NCBI RefSeq assembly: GCF_029278605.1
Contig: NZ_CP119572.1
Coordinates: 2,666,001 to 2,730,000 of the forward strand
DNA length: 64,000 nucleotides
Direction: 5' to 3'
Source of the DNA: Cupriavidus sp. WKF15
Lineage (GTDB): Bacteria; Pseudomonadota; Gammaproteobacteria; Burkholderiales; Burkholderiaceae
Below the pieces are notes generated by a model, which worked only from the letters and a program-made list of their open reading frames with translations, did no database searches and had not been told where the DNA came from. The position numbers and the translations under genes are program-made. The first letter of the stretch is position 1. Each line of letters begins with the position of its first letter. Of the stretch, positions 22,376 to 29,999 are shown piece by piece.

Positions 22376-24510
22376 GACACGAGTCCCAGATGGTTTCGCT
22401 GCGTGACCGGCGTGCGGTAGGGACTGCGTATGGTGGTGACACCGCGGCTTGCGTTCACACCGCCCGGTGCCACGAACGAACCCCCTTCAATCTGGCCTTC
22501 ACCGTCGATTTCGACCTGGCCACTGCCAGCGCGATACAGGCCACCCGTGTCGGTGCGATAGATGGTCGCCCAGTTGTTGCCAAACCACGCCTTCAAGTCG
22601 TGATCCCGCACAAAGGCCGTGTACCCCGTGACACCCCGTGCGATGACCTGTGGCGCCGACAGGTACAAGCCACCGATCGCAAGCACCGTACCGCCGACGT
22701 TCAGAATCTGCGAGCCGGCCGCGAGCCTGATATCCCCGCCCGCCTCGATCATTCCGCCGAATGACTGCACGGTGCTTTCGGCGTGGTAGCGGCAAAGGAA
22801 AACGCATGACCGGCCGTATGAGACCTGCCCAGTGAACACCGCCTCATTGGTAAACGTGCGGCTTGCCTGAATGCTGATCTCACCGCTGTTCGACAGAATC
22901 GAACCACCGTGATTGATGACGTTGTTTGCGTTGATCCGGATATTGCCGGCGTCTGCCGTAACGTACGACAGCCGCGCCGGATCGGCGAGCGAGCCGTAGT
23001 CGACCGTCATACCGCTTTCTCGCTTGGAGAACACCAGCCATCTCGGACTGCTCCGTGCATAGCTGACCGGTGCGCCACCCATCACGCCTTCGGTGTGATC
23101 GATGACATTGGCAAAGTCACCACCGGCAGTAATGGCAACGTTCTGGTTCGACAGGATCCGCGCGTTGCGATTTGTGATGCCGCCACCGGCACTGAGCGAA
23201 ACGTCGCCCTCCTGGCCGAACAGGATGCTCAGCTGCCCGCCCGGTGTGGTCTGGTTGACGATATTGCCGCTGGCGGCCAGCGTCACCGCGCCCGCGGATT
23301 CTGTGTTCCCCTCGATGCTTTTCCTGCCCTGCACCAGAGTGTTCACGCTGGTGATGTCGCCCGCGCTCTTGAGCAGGATGCCGCTGTTGGCCGACGCCAG
23401 CGTACTGGTATCGGCCCTCGTATGCTGCAGCGTGATAGACGCCCCGTCCATCACAACCGCATCGCTCGCCAGCACCCGGCTTTCCGCGAGCAGAATGTCG
23501 CCGCTTGCGGACACGGTGAAGCCACCGCCGTTAGCCCTGGCATCGACATTGGAAAACGCGACTGCGTCCTTGGCGTTGAGGCTGATGCCATTTGCTGCGG
23601 TAATCGTGGTATTCACCAACTGCACGCTGCCGTTGGAAGTCAGCGCGAAGTCACCATAGGTCGCATTGAGCGGCCCGGCGCTACGTACGCCTGGCCCTTT
23701 GTCGGTCACGATCAATTCGATCCGTCCACTGACAAGGCTGCCTGCCGACGTAATGTCGATGGCATAACTCGTGGCCGTGCGCGGCTGGGCCGGGGATGTC
23801 AGTTGCAGCCAGTCGTGACCGTTGTCCGTCGGCGAAAGACCTGTGTTGATGACCGCATTGCTGTCACCCGCCGACAGGCGCGTGATGGCGGTCGGCGAAG
23901 TGTACGTATTGGTAACGGGCCCCTGGATGCTGATGTTCTTGGCCAGCAGGTCAAGGCCGATCAGGGCGCCGGTCAATCCCTGTGGCCCCACCACAATCGT
24001 GCCTGCGGACGTGGCCAGATTGACGTTACGCTGATAGGTACCGGGTGCGATCTGCACATCAGTAAAACTGACCTGGCCCGTTGACAATGCCAGGTGGCCG
24101 GTATTGACGAACGAGCCGCCATCCACGGTAATTCCGTTCGGATTGGCGATGACCACGTTCGCCCGCGGCCCAGTCACTGACAAGTCACCGGAAATCAGAG
24201 TGGGATTCGTGCTGGTGACCTGATTGACAATGGTGCGCGCATTGATGCCGACATTGTTGAGCGTGGCACCCGCAGTACCAACGTTGAATTGCGTGTAGGT
24301 GTTCTGCGAAACACCAGACACCGCTGGCGCGATATTCACGGTCTGACGGCCATTGGCTGCCGTGGCCACGCTTGTGGCAGTGGCGCCGTCGACAACGATC
24401 CCTGCACCAAGGCTGGATGTGCAAAGAAGCGTGAAGCCTAAAAAGGCAAAGCAAACGCCAGCAGTGCGTCTGTCCAGACGCCTGCGCCAGATACACTTGT
24501 TGTTGACCAT
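22360..24510 (-). CDS. Small TpsA exoprotein
   Basis: 716 aa starting MVNNKCIW, with a long signal peptide (hydrophobic VCFAFLGFTLLCTSSLGA). A complete TPS domain (about residues 40-290) includes QTVNIA, TRxxVNQVTS-like TIVNQVTS and ANVVIANPNGITVDGG near residue 120. A moderate beta-helix region follows, with a Cys pair in SCVFLCRY. There is no toxin-like tail and no DUF637 segment. The gene ends overlapping tpsB by 16 bp, so its short C-terminus looks natural rather than a truncation. It is a second substrate candidate for the same TpsB; possible roles are an adhesin or surface accessory to CDI. Confidence 0.85.
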   Translation of the reverse strand: MVNNKCIWRRRLDRRTAGVCFAFLGFTLLCTSSLGAGIVVDGATATSVATAANGRQTVNIAPAVSGVSQNTYTQFNVGTAGATLNNVGINARTIVNQVTSTNPTLISGDLSVTGPRANVVIANPNGITVDGGSFVNTGHLALSTGQVSFTDVQIAPGTYQRNVNLATSAGTIVVGPQGLTGALIGLDLLAKNISIQGPVTNTYTSPTAITRLSAGDSNAVINTGLSPTDNGHDWLQLTSPAQPRTATSYAIDITSAGSLVSGRIELIVTDKGPGVRSAGPLNATYGDFALTSNGSVQLVNTTITAANGISLNAKDAVAFSNVDARANGGGFTVSASGDILLAESRVLASDAVVMDGASITLQHTRADTSTLASANSGILLKSAGDITSVNTLVQGRKSIEGNTESAGAVTLAASGNIVNQTTPGGQLSILFGQEGDVSLSAGGGITNRNARILSNQNVAITAGGDFANVIDHTEGVMGGAPVSYARSSPRWLVFSKRESGMTVDYGSLADPARLSYVTADAGNIRINANNVINHGGSILSNSGEISIQASRTFTNEAVFTGQVSYGRSCVFLCRYHAESTVQSFGGMIEAGGDIRLAAGSQILNVGGTVLAIGGLYLSAPQVIARGVTGYTAFVRDHDLKAWFGNNWATIYRTDTGGLYRAGSGQVEIDGEGQIEGGSFVAPGGVNASRGVTTIRSPYRTPVTQRNHLGLVSWFGL

Positions 24511-24516
24511 GTCGGT

Positions 24517-24541
24517 CGCGCCCCGATCTAAGCAGGGCGCG
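24517..24541 (-). promoter_or_regulatory. Hairpin over the leader of the TPS operon
   Basis: CGCGCCC (24517-24523) and GGGCGCG (24535-24541) form a 7-bp GC stem ending 6 bp upstream of the small tpsA start codon. Little Shine-Dalgarno sequence is visible, so folding of this leader could influence initiation for the whole operon. The role is inferred. Confidence 0.3.
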
Positions 24542-24767
24542 CTCCTCGCGTTTTTTTGGTTGTTCGCGAATGGAACGGACACTCGCCACTTGGGCGACCT
24601 CGTATCGTGGTTTACGACGAGGCAAGGGATTCTCCGTACCCTACTGAAGTGGGTGGGGAACATCTTACGCGCCTAATCAATGCATTTCCGCATTTGCGAA
24701 AGAACTCAACTTCTCACTCCGATCTCCGTAGATACATCGCATGTCACGAAAATCACGGCGTTCACAA

Positions 24768-24812
24768 TGAAGTTCAAGAAGACCGGACTTTGAAGTTCAA
24801 GAAGACCGGACT
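24768..24812 (+). repeat. Tandem duplication of 22 bp, period 23
   Basis: TGAAGTTCAAGAAGACCGGACT occurs at 24768-24789 and 24791-24812 (22 bp each, one base between). The first copy carries an ATG that runs into TGA after eight codons. In the second copy the [15 protein letters not shown] codon is TTG. The duplication therefore displaces the original ATG from its gene. Confidence 0.85.
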
Positions 24813-25032
24813 CATCGACAAGAATCATGCGCGCTATGCGGAAATGGTTGCGTTCGAGGACAGCATCGATGCGATCCGAAAAGCAAGGGGCAAGTTCACG
24901 CGCGCCGAAATCTTTGCTCTCGGAGTTGGAACGCCTGAACATGACGCAGCCGAGCAAGATTTCTTGCGTGACATGCTCATCGCTCTCGGCGATGACCCGG
25001 ACGAGCCTCTCCGGTTCGCGGAGAACCAATAG
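24790..25032 (+). CDS. Small hypothetical protein with start displaced by a duplication
   Basis: An 80-aa product (KFKKTGLIDKNHARYAEMVAF... FLRDMLIALGDDPDEPLRF), charged, soluble and probably helical. It is read from TTG at 24790 because the only nearby ATG (24767) is cut off by the frame change of the 23-bp duplication. Expression may be reduced. I recognise no family. It precedes the DUF6710-like gene on the same strand by 134 bp. Confidence 0.5.
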   Translation: MKFKKTGLIDKNHARYAEMVAFEDSIDAIRKARGKFTRAEIFALGVGTPEHDAAEQDFLRDMLIALGDDPDEPLRFAENQ

Positions 25033-25166
25033 CGGTGACGGCATAAGCCCAGGAACTGAGTTGGATCTGCGCATATCCGCCCCCCAGCTGCTGTCCCCAA
25101 GTGAGCGACGGCGACCGGTAGAGAGGTGCAGGCGCACTCTTCTGAGAACCCCAACCCAACGTGCAT

Positions 25167-25967
25167 ATGACAGGCCAAGCAACCGGGAATGGCATTTCCC
25201 AAATCGAGCCTTCTTCTCCCATCAGCAGGCTAAGATATTCGCTTGACTCAATGCGGGACCGCAGGGAAGTCAGGCGAGCAGAACGGGACAGACAGCACCC
25301 GCTGGCTAGATTCCGGCAACTCCTAACGACTGCTCACGAGATTGCTGAGTTAAATCCGAGGGGGCTGCCTGATCTAGTGCGCGCCGCCGTTCGACCACTT
25401 CAGGCCAAGTACTTGCTGGGCGTTGCGGAGATGGGGCGAGATCCCTATTCGAATATTGATGCCAATGATTTCTTTGCTCCGGCTGTGCAGGACCGCCTGT
25501 ATGCTGCCGATAGGATGACCTGGCGAGGTAAGGCGCTGGGAACCGATCAGATCCGTCTGCAACTCGCACGGCATATCGTCCTTCCTTGGGCCTGGAACAG
25601 GCAAAGATATGTTGGCGCTCTTGCGACCATCGGGTCAGCGAAGAACAACGACCGGGATACGGGGTGGCGCCAGGATGGCAACCATGGGGTGACGCTGTGG
25701 TTACCATGGGGAATCGGTTTCGTAACTGGTGGCAATCATTCGATCACTGCTGGGATATTGGCCGGTGAAGGCCACGTTCAGCCGGATGAGGCGTACGACA
25801 TGAGTTATTTGCTTGACGAGCTGGCTTGCGATGGTCTGCACTACCGCTGCAGGAGGACGGGCAAGAAGATCTGCCCGGTTCCAGATCCTCGAACGGCAGC
25901 AGTTTTCGAGATCGGCCGCCTGATGCGTGACTTCCGAGTTGTACCATTCATCGACACTAGAGACTAA
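25167..25967 (+). CDS. DUF6710-like protein
   Basis: 266 aa. The central part reads LPWAWNRQRYVGALATIG, RQDGNHGVTLWLPWGIGF, GGNHSITAGI and TAAVFEIGRLM. This pattern agrees with my memory of DUF6710, an uncharacterised family scattered in bacterial accessory regions. The conserved GNH...GGNHS and W/R residues look like an active or ligand-binding site, but no activity is known to me. The N-terminus is uncertain: an ATG at 25167 is used, a later ATG at 25251 is possible, and neither has a clear ribosome site. Confidence 0.7.
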   Translation: MTGQATGNGISQIEPSSPISRLRYSLDSMRDRREVRRAERDRQHPLARFRQLLTTAHEIAELNPRGLPDLVRAAVRPLQAKYLLGVAEMGRDPYSNIDANDFFAPAVQDRLYAADRMTWRGKALGTDQIRLQLARHIVLPWAWNRQRYVGALATIGSAKNNDRDTGWRQDGNHGVTLWLPWGIGFVTGGNHSITAGILAGEGHVQPDEAYDMSYLLDELACDGLHYRCRRTGKKICPVPDPRTAAVFEIGRLMRDFRVVPFIDTRD

Positions 25968-26086
25968 CGACCGGGCCGGACGAACGGCGTGGACCGCGTA
26001 GGCTACGATCCCCATCTTTCAAGGCGATAATATAGCCTTGGCGTCCCTGGCGGAGGCGCATTGCAACCGGCTAATGCGTTGGCACA

Positions 26087-26938
26087 CTACTTGACCTTGA
26101 CGGCCCTAGTCACAGTCAAGATGTTCTCTGCTTCGTCGTCAAATCGCCCCGTCACAGAGCAGGTATCACCAAGCTTGCATTTTGAGAATATCTTTTCTGC
26201 AATCGAAGATTTGGTCATGAATACGTAGGTCCTCCCGCTTGCCACTTCCAATGCGCTATCCAGCGTTCCCGACTGGACAACTCCGGTCACAGTCTTCTCG
26301 GAGGATTTGGAAGCCGCAGGTTTCGTTGCACGCGCTGCCCCTCGGGCATTTACCGCAGAGTCATTTCCAGAACTCTGCTTCGTGACAGCCTCGGCGGCGC
26401 CAGTCTGATTCACATTCCCACCCGATTGTGAAGTCGAAGGAGCAGTCTGGCGCTGGTTGTTCGCGACAACTTTGACGTCGGCGACGGATTGCCGCATGGG
26501 CGTGTGGCCGGCGGCCTGAGAAACGGCTGTAAGGCTCAGCATCAGCCGGCAGTCCCGGCGCTTCGTCCCGTCCTGGGCATAGATGCCACCAACGCCCTCG
26601 AATCGCGCGCCTGTCGCCTGCCCGGAGACCCTTGTATTCCATGACTGGCCCTGCCCAGATTTGAACTGTCCCGGCCCCGACACCTCGAGGTGTCCACTCG
26701 GACTCATCAGCCCCCCAAGGTTTTCCACGACCCGCGGGGTCTCTCGCGTCAGCCTCACTGTATCCCCAAACACAATCATCGAGACTGGGTGGGTGAACGG
26801 CTCGGATTTGCCATCTGCCGTCGCGCCACACGACATTTCACCCTTCCACTCTCCGTTGAATGAGTCGACCTGAGCAGCAAGAACTTCGCTGCCACCGACA
26901 AAGCAGACTGCTGCCAGAACATATGCGTGCATTTTCAT
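26087..26938 (-). CDS. Exported protein of unknown function
   Basis: 283 aa from MKMHAY with a cleavable signal peptide (YVLAAVCFVGGSEVLAA). Residues about 25-135 form a beta-rich domain (DSFNGEWKGEMSCGA, with a Cys pair MSCG...RDCRLML) as in small periplasmic ligand-binding beta-barrels. A low-complexity Ser/Thr/Gln/Ala linker (about 160-215) follows, then a C-terminal OB-like domain (KTVTGVVQSGTL...FSKCKLGDTCSVTGRFDD) with two more Cys. No specific function is assignable. It is divergent from the neighbouring DUF6710-like gene and adjacent to a broken lipoprotein peptidase on the same strand. Confidence 0.65.
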   Translation of the reverse strand: MKMHAYVLAAVCFVGGSEVLAAQVDSFNGEWKGEMSCGATADGKSEPFTHPVSMIVFGDTVRLTRETPRVVENLGGLMSPSGHLEVSGPGQFKSGQGQSWNTRVSGQATGARFEGVGGIYAQDGTKRRDCRLMLSLTAVSQAAGHTPMRQSVADVKVVANNQRQTAPSTSQSGGNVNQTGAAEAVTKQSSGNDSAVNARGAARATKPAASKSSEKTVTGVVQSGTLDSALEVASGRTYVFMTKSSIAEKIFSKCKLGDTCSVTGRFDDEAENILTVTRAVKVK

Positions 26939-27014
26939 TATTCGTTTCTCGCTCATGTATATCGATGAATAAGTGCCACACGGATGCGCAATCCGCATCC
27001 GTAGGCGTTGGCTC

Positions 27015-27844
27015 CTATTGCGTAAGCAATGGTCCATAAGTCGCAGCGAAGGCAGCGCCCTGGGCGACAGATTGCAGCAGTGGACCTACGGCGCTATTTC
27101 CGTTTTTGTTGATCCATGCCGCCACCTCCCCACGTGCCTGACAGTAGGTCGTGGAGAACTTTGCGTTATCCGCGGTATAGGCCGTCCAGTCCGATTCGGC
27201 ATCCAGTTGAGTCAAATCCGCGATGCCCTTGCCCGTCACGCCGGAGGCTCTCCACCGACGTAGGTGGCCAAGCCCTCATCGAACCAGGCCGGCACGTGCT
27301 TACCATTCAGCCGCGCCGCGACCTCCACATGCGAACGCTCATGCGCGAGTACGTATTGATTGCGGTCCCACGTCGCGGAGGTGAGCACGATAGTGATCCG
27401 GGGTGCGACATAGCCGCCCGCCTGCACGAATGTCCCGGCAGCCAGCGTGACGTTCCGCTGACTGGGGCCGGCAAAGTAATTTGCGCAGTCCGATGACCCG
27501 CACACCACGACGTCAGGCTCGGCAGCCTGCAGGGAGCCATACACTGCCTTGTCCAAGGCCAAGGCCGAGTGATACGCATCCGCAATGGCTGTGTACTGAG
27601 TCGAAGCGACTGCCGGATCGACAAACAGGTTGCCGCAAACCGCCACGGTCGATTTGCCGCCAAAAGCCGGCGTAGTTGCTGGCGGCGTGGTCACATCGCA
27701 TGCAAGGGGCTTCTGGGCTGGCGCTGCTGGCGGGCTCGAAGCTGGCGCACTCGCCTGATCTCCGCCACCGCTGCCACAAGCCGAAAGGAACAGCGCGATA
27801 CTGATTGCCCCGAAGGCATTCGAGAAATGGGTACGATTTTTCAT
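27015..27844 (-). pseudogene. Frameshifted lipoprotein metallopeptidase-like gene
   Basis: The 5' frame (27844-27236) starts MKNRTHF with a lipoprotein signal (ALFLSACG, lipobox LSAC). It carries LAHERSHVEVAARLNGK and WFDEGLATYVGG, the arrangement of a gluzincin active site (HExxH-like HERSH plus downstream Glu). It stops at TGA in GEPPA*. The next frame (from a GTG overlapping that TGA) continues VTGKGIADLTQLDAESDWTA... to 27015, reading like the natural C-terminal part. One base lost or gained near 27,240 explains both pieces. An alternative is two translationally coupled products, but the second alone has no fold signature. Confidence 0.65.
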
Positions 27845-28021
27845 CTTCTTGTTGATGGTCTTCAAGCGATGAGCTTGAGACCGTGAGAGACAGGTTCCAG
27901 CAGCGGCTCTTCGATGTCGTGAGAGCGGCCGGCGGTCGACCTGAGAATGGGAGGAGCTGGGAGACTTCATCGGCGAGCGGACGCGCTGCGTCGGCAGCAG
28001 CGCATCGATGCCGCACGCCTG

Positions 28022-28261
28022 TCACCCTTTGTGAAAGCGAAACATGAAGAACAGTGACACAAGGATCACCGTGTAGATTCCAAGGCTGTACCACACTTGC
28101 AGAAGCCTGTTGCCATGCCGGCGCTTGCTGGCAAGAACGTCCCCCCGCGAAGGGAACATGTATTCAAACCACATGAGGATGGCGCCAGGCATGAAAAAAA
28201 CCCACCAGACCCACGTGCGGCGCATTGGTTGATCGCTGCTGTCATCCGGGCGCCGACTCAT
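28022..28261 (-). CDS. Small inner-membrane protein
   Basis: 79 aa with two hydrophobic segments (VWWVFFMPGAILMWFEYMF and LGIYTVILVSLFFMF) separated by a basic loop (LASKRRHGNRLL), giving a two-helix hairpin. I recognise no characterised family. It is divergently oriented to the HTH regulator at 28503, whose operator-like repeats lie in the shared intergenic region, so it may be controlled by that regulator. Confidence 0.6.
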   Translation of the reverse strand: MSRRPDDSSDQPMRRTWVWWVFFMPGAILMWFEYMFPSRGDVLASKRRHGNRLLQVWYSLGIYTVILVSLFFMFRFHKG

Positions 28262-28377
28262 CGTGCATCTCCTATATCCATGTTCTCAGTACCAGTCGGC
28301 ACAAGGCTCGCGAGCGCGGGCAGCCTTGCACTGCTGAAATGGATCCATTTGTTCATTCACGATCTCCGTTATAAAAA

Positions 28378-28494
28378 CACACTTTGCGTTTGGATATCGT
28401 CCGCAAAGCTATCACAAACCAAACTCAAAGTGTGTGGTGTTGCACATCCCCGTCGGAAAAACTCCCGGCATGGGAAACCCAACTCAAAAGTGTG
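28378..28494. promoter_or_regulatory. Three operator-like repeats for the HTH regulator
   Basis: CCAAACTCAAAGTGTG (28419-28434) and CCAACTCAAAAGTGTG (28479-28494) are direct repeats. CACACTTTGCGTTTGG (28378-28393) is the same site inverted. They occupy the intergenic region between the small membrane protein gene and the XRE gene, and the last lies 8 bp before the chosen XRE start. This is the layout expected for an autoregulated divergent promoter. Confidence 0.65.
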
Positions 28495-28502
28495 GAGCGC
28501 AG

Positions 28503-28721
28503 ATGCTCTTCGCCGCCAACATGCGGCGCATCCGCAAAGAGAAAGAGTTGACGCAGGAGAAGGTGGCGGAGGGCGCCGACCTTCACGTCAACTACATCAG
28601 CTCGGTCGAACGCGGCGAGCGCAACATTTCTATCTGCAACATCGAGCGAATCGCTCTGGCGCTGGGCGTGCCAATGACCGAACTGGTCACCGAGGACGGC
28701 GCCAGGCCGCGCAGCGACTGA
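28503..28721 (+). CDS. XRE-family HTH transcriptional regulator
   Basis: 72 aa, almost entirely a Cro/CI-type helix-turn-helix (FAANMRRIRKEKELTQEKVA ... YISSVERGERNISICNIERI). The start MLFAANM was chosen because GGAG precedes it at good spacing and because the upstream ATG at 28470 would put an operator repeat inside the gene. It likely binds the repeats at 28378-28494 and represses itself and the divergent gene. Short stand-alone XRE proteins of this type are common regulators in restriction systems and mobile elements. Confidence 0.85.
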   Translation: MLFAANMRRIRKEKELTQEKVAEGADLHVNYISSVERGERNISICNIERIALALGVPMTELVTEDGARPRSD

Positions 28722-28750
28722 ACCCTGGGTCGACGCCGCGTTGCATCCGA

Positions 28751-29260
28751 CTACTTGCCACTGGCCGACTGCTTGCCCATCGCATGCACGCCGATGTACC
28801 AGGAAGGCTGGCAATCGTCGAACTGGACGCGCACACGCTGTCCTTCGCTGACCCAGTAGGCCGGGTCGATCATGTATTCGACGACGGCCTTGGGTGCGTG
28901 GCTCGCCTTGGCGCGGTGGAACACCACGTGCCTTCCCAACTCCGTTTCAGGGTCGTAGTCGACCATGGCTAGTGCCAGGTCCGGCAGGTCAGCCACAGCG
29001 CTGGCTTCTTGGTAGACCGTTCCCACTAGCCCATAGTGAGCCAGAAGACTGACGATTAGGTGCTCCGAAATCCAATAGGGGCCGTGCGGTGGATGCCCGA
29101 ATTTGTCGACCGCTTGCTTTCGAACGTCCGCCAGGGTCTTGCCCGCGAGCGTGGCGATGCAAGCAAAGGCATCATCGAAATCCCCCTCCTGCTGGACCCG
29201 ATTGAACGCAGGTTGAAACCCCTCTGGCGATGACGTCACGGTGGTCGGTATGGTGGCCAT
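28751..29260 (-). CDS. Hypothetical accessory protein, 169 aa
   Basis: It starts MATIPTTV with GAGGAGTG at the correct distance; a longer upstream frame lacks a ribosome site. It is soluble with no signal. There is a Cys at FACIATLAGKTLADVR near residue 35, HPPHGPYWISEHL, HVVFHRAKASH near residue 115 and YWVSEGQRVRVQFDDC. The spaced Cys...His pattern is vaguely like papain-fold peptidase inactive relatives seen in mobile DNA, but I cannot place it in a family. It is convergent with the XRE gene. Confidence 0.6.
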   Translation of the reverse strand: MATIPTTVTSSPEGFQPAFNRVQQEGDFDDAFACIATLAGKTLADVRKQAVDKFGHPPHGPYWISEHLIVSLLAHYGLVGTVYQEASAVADLPDLALAMVDYDPETELGRHVVFHRAKASHAPKAVVEYMIDPAYWVSEGQRVRVQFDDCQPSWYIGVHAMGKQSASGK

Positions 29261-29999
29261 GTGGCACTCCTCAAAGTTGCGATGAAGATGGGCGCAGCAA
29301 CGCCTGCCTGACGGCATCGGATTATCGATTGGACTTCCGGGGGGAGGCTTTCAAAGAAATCGAATCGGCGGATTCGAGGGCGCTGCGGCGCGAGTAACAA
29401 CCAACCGTTGCTTCGGCGAGCCGAGGTTGGTCGCGTCGGCAGCGTACTAGGGGGCGTTGTTGCTAATCAACAACAAAATAACTTTGGCAAAACGGCCCAG
29501 AAGCGACGCCCTCTTCCGGCTTAGATGACCAAGTGCCCCAGAACAACCTCTCATGAACCGCTGGAATGCGGTGGGTTGCGTCTGTCGACCCGTACCGGCG
29601 GCGAGCGGCGAGCCGCGAGCGCGCGCGAAATCAGAAATCAGTGCCGGTCGGAAGTGGAAAAGTCCGGCTCTTCAGGAGCGGCCGGGATGGCGCGCTGACG
29701 GGCGTCGTTGTCAATCAATGACCAAACGATTTTGGTTCTGCAAATTTCCGGGGAGAGCGCCCCAGGGATAGGCTGCTGTCGGCCCAGAAGCGGTCACAGA
29801 ACAAACACTGTCGCCACCGCGAAACACCCCCCTTTCTTCTACTAGCTATGCCCTGTGGGCAGTGATACGTTTCCGCATCCAAACTCCCAAAGTGGCTGAT
29901 AATCGACACAGTATCATGGACTGCACTAAGTTTGGCGGGCCACGCAAAAATGCCATTGGCGCGATGGACCTAGCTTTATGAGTGTAGTTTTCGCTCCAG
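29261..29999. other. 739-bp intergenic gap
   Basis: No convincing gene. GGCCCAGAAGCG occurs at 29494-29505 and 29781-29792, with a related GCCCAGCAGCG near 33,109, suggesting remnants of one repeated non-coding element. The rightmost part is AT-rich and probably holds the promoter of the putAbiC-like gene. Confidence 0.5.
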
